In this document: positions 55,988 to 64,000 of the stretch, in pieces
Position numbering within the stretch: position 1 is the stretch's first letter
Layout of the letters: every line of letters starts with the position of its first letter
Source: Ectobius pallidus
Taxonomy: Eukaryota; Arthropoda; Insecta; Blattodea; Ectobiidae
Direction of reading: 5' to 3'
Length of the DNA stretch: 64,000 nt
Assembly: GCA_964059195.1 (NCBI GenBank)
Contig: CAXKWD010000006.1
Coordinates: forward strand, 2,224,530-2,288,529
The notes under the pieces: model-generated
The model's input: only the letters and a program-made list of their open reading frames with translations
The model's database searches: none
Told to the model about the DNA's origin: nothing
Made by a program: the position numbers and the translations under genes

Positions 55988-57480
55988 ATGAATCCCGAAA
56001 AGCAGGAAAGACTTCGTTTTAACATAAATGACGACTTGAATCTCCTGCGAGAGGTTATTGGTTCTAATCCTTATGATGACTCTTGTTTGTGGAAGGAGAT
56101 TCGTTACAAAACAGTAAGCGCAACAGAGAAAACCTTCTCCTTTCGTGCTGTGAAAGACCATGTGGACCACCTTTCGAAGCTATGGAAGAAAGCTGATACT
56201 ACCAATTTAAGGAAGTAAGTAGAACATTGAACTGTTGGTAATCCATTTATCAGCTGTAGAAATATTAGGTTTATGTATAATGCATATAATGAAAGCTTTC
56301 ACTTATAATAGTTTTAGTACTAGTTATGTTAGGCGTGTTATAACCTCAACTTTTGCAGCATATTTTATGTAAAAAATATAGTCTTGCTTTGTACACGCAT
56401 TCCATTTAACGTGTAAATCAAGTTATCAGCTTAACACTGAGATACATGTGTATAAAACAAAGGAAGTTCATATTCCATGTTTTCTTGTTATGTTACGCAT
56501 ATGTTTATTTTCTTTCATTTTTAATGTAGCCATACTTTTTATTCTTCATATGACATTAAACCATTTATTTCCAGATCAGGATGTGAAGAGCTATACGATG
56601 AGAAAGAGCAACTTCTGCAGGCAATTTCAGACATGGCTAATGCATTTAAGATTAAAAAGGGGTCCAGTGAGTCTGCTTTCAGAAAGAGAGGATAGAAGCC
56701 AGGGAAGAGGCATCGTGCAGCAGGGATGTTATAGCTGACATAGATATTCAGTATATAAACAATGAAGACAATTTGGAAGACATCCCACCAGGCAGCATGG
56801 ATTTAACCTGCCTGAAGAACTACAACCTCACCCCACTCCCAATGATCAGATGAGTGCCCAAGCTCCCAGTAATCATCAGAATATAACTCAATGAGGAAAA
56901 GAAGATGCAGGGAATCTATACTAAAGAATTATAGATTAGAGTTTTTATATGAAAAGCAGGAAGCTTCCTAGAAAATTGACCAATTTGTTATTTACTTTCT
57001 GGCAAAATAAGGTTTGTACCATGTGGTTGACAGAAACTAAGAAGGACATTAAAGAACTGGAAATAGCAGACCTGCATGGCCGACAGGCTGTGAGGCGTAC
57101 CTTGAAAGAAGTTCATGGATTTGAGGAGAAACCTCGGAAAAAAGTTACCCCTTGGACAGATGTAAGAAAGGAGTTACACCAACAGATAATGCAACGGTAT
57201 TGGGCGAAAATCAAGACCCATCAAGCCTGGTCCTAAGTCGACCAATCGAAACATGAAGACAAAAAGCAGGAAGCTGAGAGCAGTCTAAAAAAGAAGGAAA
57301 TAGAATTAGAGGAAACTGGAAGGAAGAGAAAAGCAGGCAAAATTAGATGCTGAGCTGCCAGAGCGACAACAGAGACTGGCCATGGATATAGAGGAAAGAA
57401 AGCAGAGATTGCAGCAAGCAGATCAACAACAAACTTATGTTTCAATTAATAACATCAAAATAACAAATTTCCATTATATA
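55988..57480 (+). pseudogene. broken two-exon SANT/Myb-like gene
   Basis: Exon 1 55,988-56,214: MNPEKQERLRFNINDDLNLL, REVIGSNPYDDSCLWKEIRY, FSFRAVKDHVDHLSKLWKKA. Donor GGAA/GTAAGT. Exon 2 from 56,575 (acceptor TTTATTTCCAG) continues in phase: KSGCEELYDEKEQLLQAISD. I recognise this as a common arthropod family of small SANT-like proteins (acidic D..LLREV, then R..RV..LL.L..K.D..NLR). A frameshift near 56,690 moves to ERIEAREEASCSRDVIADID and a stop by 56,852. C-terminal KRRCRESILKNYRLEFLYEK resumes at about 56,900 and, after an inserted block, ESSLKKKEIELEE at 57,276. The coiled tail ends near 57,480. Not intact; may derive from a transposon accessory gene. Confidence 0.7.
56966..57261. mobile_element. 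296-bp insertion with 14-bp target duplication
   Basis: AAAAGCAGGAAGCT occurs at 56,952-56,965 and 57,262-57,275. Removing the insert and one copy restores the host frame LEFLYEKQEA-ESSLKKKEIE exactly. The insert holds LHGRQAVRRTLKEVHGFEEK then PRKKVTPWTDVRKELHQQIM, which resembles the basic tail of a LINE polyprotein. A 14-bp duplication suits a retrotransposon; no poly-A is evident. Confidence 0.7.
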
Positions 57481-58484
57481 TAGAAGTTTTTGTTTATTAG
57501 TGCACAATAATACGTTGACCAATTTACTTGAAGTAATTTTTTCATCTTCTTTACAGTGTAATAAGTGTGTGATGAGGATTGCATACAACCTTCTTGTGCT
57601 GATTTAATTTAAATGAGAACATAATAGAATGTGACCTAAGCATTCAAGTGTAACTCTTACAATACTGCATACGCTACCAAAGCCAATTTACTTGAAGGCA
57701 TTTTAAAAAGAGCTATTTATGTATAAAGTACGCAAAATAAGGCATAAGCAGAGAAATCTAGTATTGCGGCCGAGGCTGAAACTGGGTGAGTCTGCTAAAG
57801 ATTTGCGTACGTGGTGCATACAATATTTTTTAGTAAAAGTTCTACAATTTTACTACTAATGAGCTCAGTTTTTCACTCATTTTCAATGATTCTGCGTAAA
57901 GAAAGAAAAAATAATGGCGATTGGATCAGTAGTGCATGTTTCTAAACTTCGCTTGCTGTGGATTGTTTCTTTTCCTTACAAAAACGTTTAAAGACGTCGT
58001 TAAGATAGTAGGCCTAATGTTTATTAATTAAGCTAAATACATTTACATCAATTGAAATTACGTGTCATTTTTATCATATTTTCTGCAACGAAACTTGTTA
58101 TGCCTTGTTAAAAGAAGCAATCCTACAAGAGAGTAATTTGAAGTCATATATCTCACAACGTAGCACTCGTTGTCTAGGGGATTAAGCGACGTTCCAGCAA
58201 TGCCAAGTTTGTGCGGTCGAGTCCAGCCTCACTCATAAGAATTGTAAAAAGTTATTATCGAATTTATTTCTAAAATTCAAGATTTCTAAATGACAAGGGT
58301 TACTATGCTTGTTAATAGACGATGAACAGTAAAACCCTAAACATATAAAATTGAATTTACACTGGGAGAAACTATAGGGACATCTGGGAGACACTATAGA
58401 GACATCTAGGAGCCACAGTACGAACTATGTCCATACCAGCCTAGTACGGTAAAACCTCTTGACTGTACTAGGCTGGAAAAGTGC
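57481..58484. other. intergenic stretch with a dispersed-repeat copy
   Basis: 57,790-57,910 is the third, diverged copy of the repeat at 43,235-43,430. 58,157-58,240 has tRNA-like boxes (gttgtctagggg and ggtcgagtccag) but no cloverleaf. 58,375-58,410 contains a short direct repeat ('gggagacactatagggacat'). No gene. Confidence 0.5.
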
Positions 58485-58689
58485 TACCATATTTTATGGA
58501 CTATAAGACAAGTATTTTTCTTAAAAAAATTGCCTCCAAAGTTCTGGTGCTTCTTATACTCGAAATTAATGTAAAAATGTCCAGTGTTTGATTTAAAATT
58601 CCCGCCAGTCTTAAAATTGACCATATAGATATAGATTTATTTTTGCCAGGACATTAAAAAAATGTATAGCAACGTCAAACAATAAAAGC

Positions 58690-61655
58690 TTACAACCAAT
58701 GTATAGAATAAAATTCCTGAATGCTGTACAATGGATTTCTTTTCAGCTGGAATTTTAAAGTTCTCTTAAACACACAGTAAGCCATTTGTCTTACATTTAT
58801 AGGTAGGCTGTTATATAAATTAAGAGAAATATTTTCGAAACTATTGAATGTTCTGGAATATTTACATTTTTCGATATATATTACCTCTATTGCGTGTGTC
58901 ATAGGTATGGATTTCAGCGCATTTAGTAAATGCTTCCAAATGTTTACATACATTGATGAAGAGTTTATCGGAGGATGTATGGTTCACCCAAAGCATAACA
59001 CCGTAATTTAGGTGAGAGTTAACATGGGCATAATAGACGTTTAAGAGAGATTCTTTACATAAACTATCTTTTAGAGTTCTTAACATAAAAATGCCTTGAC
59101 TTATTTTAGATGCAATGCTAGCAGTGTGAGTGTGCCACCCGAGATCAGAATCAAGGTGAATGCCAAGAAACTTAACCGGAGGAATCTGAGAATTTATAGC
59201 ATAATTGTAACTAAATGTTATGTCAATTGTTTTGTCGACATTAAGGCTTAATATGTTAGCTTTGGACCATTCTTGAACTTTACCAGATAAGGTTTCAATT
59301 TTATCGATAACACAATCATTAACATCATGTGAAACATTTAATGCCAGATCATCAGCAAATAAATAAACATTTAGGCATTCCTCCTTAATATGATCAGGGA
59401 TATCATTAATACAAATTAAAAACAGTACAGGCCCCAAAATCGAGCCTTGGGGGACACCATATTTTATCTTTGTGAATTGAGAGATCTAGTTATGATAATA
59501 CACAGTTTGAAATCTATTACTTAGATATGAAAACATAAAATCAGCACTTAGATCATTAAAACCATAAAATCTGAGCTTGTTTACAACAATATCGTGTGAG
59601 ACTGTGTCGAAGGCCTTAGAAAGGTCAAAGAATCGACTACATACAAAATCGCCCTTATCAAGAGCATCTAAACTTTTTTTGATTAGAGCTAAGACCGCGT
59701 CAATAGTGTTCCGACCTGCTCTAAAACGTATTGACTCGGAACAAAAAGCGAATTGGTTTCAAAATATTTAGTTATCTGTTGGTTAAGTAACATCTCGAAG
59801 ACCTTCGACACAATGGGCACAATACTAATAGGCCTATAGTTATTGTAATCAGTTACGGGGCCCTTCTTGTGGATGGGTATAACTTTAACTAGTTTAAAGG
59901 CGTCAGGGAATGTGCAAAGGTCAATACTATGGTTAAAAATATGAGCCAAAGGTTCACATATAAACATAGCAGAACATTTCAGAATTTTTAAATTAAAACC
60001 ATATACATCAAGACAAGAACTAGAATTTAGTTTTAAAATAGTAGAATATACATCCTGAACTGTTAAATGATTGAACGAAAAGGTACCTTCAAACTTAGGT
60101 AGCTTATTTAGAAGGTCAATAGGATCAATGTTATTATTTATTCCATTCACAGTGTTTTCAACTTTGTTAATAAAAAATGAGTTGAATTCTTCCGCGACCA
60201 ACTTAATGTCGGGTTTATTTTGGTTGGAATCATTGTTTAGTAGAGAAGCTATAACTGGCCACGTGGATTTCGACTTATTAGGAGAATTATTGACTATGTT
60301 CGAAAAATATTTAATTTTTGTCTCTTGAAGAGTCCTTTTGTAAATGTTCCTTAATTCAAGATATTTATCTTTAAGTTCAAGCAGACCATGATAAGAATAT
60401 AATCTATAGTAAGATAAGCACCTTTCCTTAAGTGTGTGGAGCTCGTCAGAATACCACATATTATCAGATTTGTTAGTCTTTGGATCAGTGCTAGTTAAGG
60501 CAATAGGAAATGCTTTGTCAGCTATGTCTGATAAAACTTTAATAAAGTAGTTAGCCTTCTCATTTAAATTTGTTAAGCTGTATAGCATAATCCAACTTAT
60601 TTGGCTTAACAAAAAATTAAAATAGTGCAGACTAAGACCACTAATTTGTCTTTTGTAGTTAGAATTGTTTAGATTGGAAGATTTTGCTCTCTTGCATGTT
60701 TCTATATTTACTTTCATGATTATTGCATCGTGATCAGAAAATACAGGTGGGACCACTTCAGCAGAACAGATACTCCTGTCTATATTGGTGACAATATTGT
60801 CTAACCCAGTTTCGGCAGTACCGTTGCGACCAGGACGAGTTGGTTTAGAGATCAGGGGACAGACCCCAAAGCTATCAAATAGGTTCAAGAGTTCATCAAG
60901 TTTACTGTTATTTTCACAAAAGTTCTAATTAAAATCTGCTGATAAAACAATGCGTTTCTTTATATTGGACTTATATATTAAGTTAAAACGATCAGCAAGA
61001 TTAGATACGAATAGTTCAAAAGAGCTTTTACTGGGATCTGGTAACCTGTAAATAGTTGCACATACAATATTATAGTTCTTTAAGAAAACAGAGCAGACTT
61101 CAAAATTATACTGCGCAGCTAATGAAGAGACATCATAATTAGAAACATCTAATCCATCCTTAATAAATATTGCACAGCCTCCATGATGCCCACTGGGTCT
61201 GCAGTAATAACTGGACAGGAAATAACCCTGAACCTTTATCACAGGTAACTCGTTATCGCTTAACCAATGCTCGAGTACACACAATATATGAACTTCCAAT
61301 TCTTTGGCTAAGACTGAGATATAGTCTGATTTGTTAAGTAGGCTCTGGGTGTTCCAATGTAGAATATTAAGGCCAGAGTGCCTGCTAACATTAATTTCTT
61401 TCTCGGAATTAATTAAACTAGAATTGTACACATTATCTTCATCATCTAGAATATTCAGGTTTGCAGTTTTTGGCTGCGAATGTGAAAAAAAAGTCTTATA
61501 CAGACATTTTTCGGCCATTTGTCGGCAATTTGTCGAATTTGTACGTATTCGATGCCGCGGAAAACCTATCTCTATCTGACAACATTGGATTCAACTGGCA
61601 GCAGCAGTGCACCGATGCAACGAACATGAGTTGCGGGGATTCACAAGCTTCGTAA
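58690..61655 (-). pseudogene. LINE D: nearly complete CR1/Jockey-like LINE (EN + RT)
   Basis: Starts with ATG at 61,518 and reads EEP endonuclease: LNILHWNTQSLLNKSDYI, LCVLEHWLSDNE, GGCAIFIKDGLDV, ADFN, then one in-frame TAG (about 60,926), and FSDHDAIIMKV. RT follows: GPVTDYNNYRPISIVPIVSK; a frameshift near 59,745; FRAGRNTIDAVLALIKKSLD; RFFDLSKAFDTVSHD (catalytic Asp); one TAG near 59,488; GVPQGSILGPVLFL; VYLFADDLALNV (FADD); VKFLGIHLDSDLGWHTH; and a tail with a frameshift near 58,900 ending YNSLPINVRQMAYCVFKRTL. About 900 codons in all, few lesions. The region 61,519-61,655 is the likely 5' UTR and internal promoter. A 3' tail is not clear. Confidence 0.85.
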
Positions 61656-62380
61656 GCGGCCTGTCACACTGCGCTTCGATCGATCAAGACCAACCGACTG
61701 TCATCGAGCGCTCTCGAATAAATTTCTGTTCCTTGTCACACTGCATCGAGCGTCATCGATTAACGGAAATATTATAGGTTATGTACCTATATGACTTTAC
61801 TAGGTCTACTCATCACTGTATATTAGAGGTAAAGTGTATTAACTGCGTCTGCCTATTTCCTGCACAATATCATACTTCATATGTTGGGAAGTAGGGTTTA
61901 ATACTAGGCCTACTATCTCAGGCTACATCTGTTTACTTTAAGCTTCATCAGTCGGCCGAGCGAAAAGGTTTATTGTTTGTTGTAGTTCGATCGCCCACCG
62001 CTAGGTGCTACAACTCGATGTATATTTTTGTATTTGTACAATTAAATTACATAAGAAGATATCGTTTTAAGTGCCTTAAATGATTCGTGAAATTCTATTT
62101 CATTCAAATATGAGTCTAAAAAGACATTATTATGTAAGTTAAAACTTCTAGCATCAATTCTGAAATTCAAGTGGGTACGAAGCTTCCGAGTGCTGCCACC
62201 ATTTGCCATCGACCGTCGATTGAAAAACGGACATTTTTGATTTCACAGACCAGTTGATCCCTCTCGCTCGTTGTTGATCGCTGGCGATCGATGCTATGTG
62301 ACTGGTACCACTGCTGTCGATAGGTTCGTTATGTCAGTCGATCGGTCGCTGTTGCTCGATCGATCCAGTGTGACAGCCCC
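61656..62380. mobile_element. TTAA-type non-autonomous element rich in GATCGA
   Basis: Ends gcggcctgtcacactgcg (61,656) and the inverse of ggggctgtcacactggat (to 62,380). Right flank TTAA (62,381-62,384); left flank GTAA (61,652-61,655), one change from TTAA. TTAA targets suit piggyBac or Kolobok. The interior near both ends repeats GATCGA/TCGATC and CATCGA/TCGATG more than a dozen times. No coding sequence. Confidence 0.7.
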
Positions 62381-62628
62381 TTAACACTGTCTCCCTCCCA
62401 CCCTGCCATCACAAACCCAGAACATTGTCTAGCCTATGATGCGTCATTGCAGTCTACGGTGCCAGTGAATTTGAATTGAAAGTGATTTGCGTTATCGGTA
62501 ACTGTACAATATTTTTGTTAGTAGCCAGTTTCGCAATGGGAGAAAATGTAATAATAAAAATGGGAAAAATGTAATTTTAAAAAATTCTTAAAAGTTAAGG
62601 TGCGTTTTATAGTCCGTAAAATATGGTA

Positions 62629-63800
62629 CTTTACGACGTGTTAGCAGTTCGAGAAACAGCCACTTTGAGGAGCATGTATTAAAAAAAATATTTACAGTGT
62701 GATAAGTGTGTTAAATCCATGATTTCGACTAGTGGTTACATAGGTCTACTCAGTGGCGAATCATGGGTGTAGGAACAGGGCGTTGCACTATTCCACAGGA
62801 ATTAAATATATACAAATACATGATAAGATTACTTAAATCCTGATAATACATAAATTCTCACTTCGCTCGTTCGGGGCTCTGGTTTCGAAAAAAAAAACGT
62901 TTTTTTATTAACTGGCACTGCATCGAAGATAGATTCTTTGTATTTAGACTGCCGTAGCCCACAATTACTGTTTAGCTATCCTAAACCTTTAAAAACAAGT
63001 GTGGAACGACTAACATTTTCTGGGGTAAAAATTTAAAATTTAGGACTTTTTGAATTTTATCGTCGGTTTCACGCTAAAAACTGTAAGTCTGGTTTCTAGC
63101 TTATCTGGAAGTCGGTCAACAATAACGCCAGTAAACATTTTCAAAGTTTCTTGGGGAGTAAAAGAATTAAATACTGAATTTTTTGTAATTTTAGCTCATG
63201 GGGAAGTGGGTAAACAGTGGATGGGTGATTTAGACTGAGCTAAATGTGAATGACGTTAAGCTAATCACTCAGTTTTCCATACTTGTAGAGTAGCTAGAAT
63301 GACCAAATTTGGCATACTTATGAAAGCTGGATGTGCCAATATTTTTGCCACTTTTATGATTCTAGCTGTTCAATAAGTTGTAAAAAATTACATAATGTGT
63401 AGAAAATGTACACAATTTAGTTAAAATAAAAATATCAAACTGTTTCTAAGGCATAACCGACGGAGATACAACATAAAGTCAGAAGAGCATACTTGTAGAT
63501 CTCTCAAAATCCGTTGCTGGAAGTGCAATCGGTTTTATGATACGACTTACCGTTTATCTGCTATAAGCTTCCAAAAAAGGCCTTCAGCGATTTTAAAGTT
63601 TTCATCCGACATTTTGAAAGTTTTTAGGCACATAAAATGAACAATTTGAACTCTTTGGAATTATGTCATCTTTTAAAGGCTAAAATCTATAAGTTTACAA
63701 AATTTCAAATCTCTAGCTCATCTGGAAATGGGTAAACATTAATGCCAGCGAGTCAGTCAGCCATGTGGCTTAAAGTTATAGGGATACGATAATGCCTAAT
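62629..63800. other. diverged direct repeats, no gene
   Basis: Related blocks occur near 63,098 ('ctagcttatctggaagtcgg'), 63,192 ('ttagctcatggggaagtggg') and 63,713 ('ctagctcatctggaaatggg'), each followed by 'taaacatt/tcaacaataacgccag' text and preceded by 'aaattt...aag.ttt'. They suggest an old 100-600-bp spaced repeat. No open frame with support. Confidence 0.5.
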
Positions 63801-63804
63801 AGGA

Positions 63805-64000
63805 CCGTGTGCGTGGTCTCAAGGTTATCGTCGCTGGCCATGGATCCAACGGTTGTATTCGATCCCCGGTACCTACTCGAATTCTTCTGAGGTAGGGGAT
63901 CAGGAACGGGGTGTACTCAGCCTCATAAAAATTGCGGAACTACTTGATTGAGAAGTAGAGGCTCTGGTCACGGAAAGTCATAAATAACGGCCGTGGGTGA
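63805..64000 (+). mobile_element. tRNA-derived SINE, cut by the window edge
   Basis: A-box-like gcgtggtctcaaggttatcg, B-box-like gtattcgatccccgg (about 63,853), then a body with 'ggtgtactcagcctcataaa' and 'ggccgtgggtga' at the edge. Same family as 33,925-34,180 (minus); the body core also resembles 770-1,008. Confidence 0.7.

Larger units (their letters stand above)
58485..62628. mobile_element. TIR element (TACCATATTTTATGGACT ends) carrying nested insertions
   Basis: taccatattttatggactat at 58,485 is inverted at the right end as atagtccgtaaaatatggta (to 62,628). Both ends start and stop with TA. If the LINE and the TTAA element inside are removed, about 0.4-0.5 kb remains, a MITE-sized element. 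TA-bounded 'gtattt..ggactataagac' ends are common in animal MITEs of the Tc1/pogo type; naming is inference. Confidence 0.65.

Overview
This window is AT-rich animal DNA, most likely from an insect. Evidence: spliced genes with GTAAGT donors, TTAGG-type repeats (the usual insect telomere unit), many mariner, RTE-like, CR1/Jockey-like and Penelope-like relics, and tRNA-derived SINEs. A cockroach-like genome fits, but the species cannot be fixed from sequence alone. No rRNA, intact tRNA gene, CRISPR array or bacterial operon is visible. Most short open frames are chance or shadow frames; most coding signal is broken transposon code.

The left third is a stack of nested transposons. A CACTG-ended element (1,012-4,089) carries a broken gene with a candidate DDE transposase triad. 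Next comes a decayed mariner (4,462-4,967, minus strand) fused head-to-head to a second mariner (from 4,968, plus strand). Into the second mariner a 16,094-bp element has inserted (4,997-21,090). It has TAGGCTTGGG ends and a perfect 8-bp target duplication ACGGGCAT. Almost all of it is a giant spacerless inverted repeat (arms 5,846-12,923 and 12,924-20,882). It encodes no recognisable protein, but each arm carries a TATA+Inr+DPE core promoter and a splice donor, both reading inward. A transcript from either would read through the centre and fold into a very long hairpin RNA. This is the most unusual object in the window. Downstream, a second CACTG element (21,206-23,281) sits in the 3' end of the same mariner.

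From 25.9 kb to at least 46.8 kb there is a plausible host gene on the plus strand for a TTF1/REB1-like Myb-domain protein. Four exons (25,916-26,182; 33,254-33,445; 43,023-43,192; 46,669-46,805) join in frame. Introns of 7.1, 9.6 and 3.5 kb are filled with transposons, and the third intron uses a GC donor. The introns hold: a 2.3-kb CRE-rich foldback element with a CAGT duplication (34,345-36,641); a three-exon Myb/SANT (PF13873-like) gene with a broken first exon (37,066-39,284), itself invaded by a deleted mariner; a LINE inside a LINE (39.7-41.8 kb); and a Penelope-like fragment with GIY-YIG code and a hammerhead-like motif (43.6-44.3 kb), interrupted by a CAGTGG-ended MITE.

The right third is again transposon-on-transposon. 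It holds a 5'-truncated RTE-like LINE (50.6-52.6 kb), a 560-bp hairpin MITE (52.8-53.4 kb), a split mariner (46.9 and 53.8-55.5 kb) invaded by a TIR element, and a broken two-exon SANT-like gene with a short insertion bounded by a 14-bp duplication (56.0-57.5 kb). Last comes a TIR element (58,485-62,628) that contains a nearly complete CR1/Jockey-like LINE and a TTAA-type element rich in GATCGA. A tRNA-derived SINE runs off the right edge.
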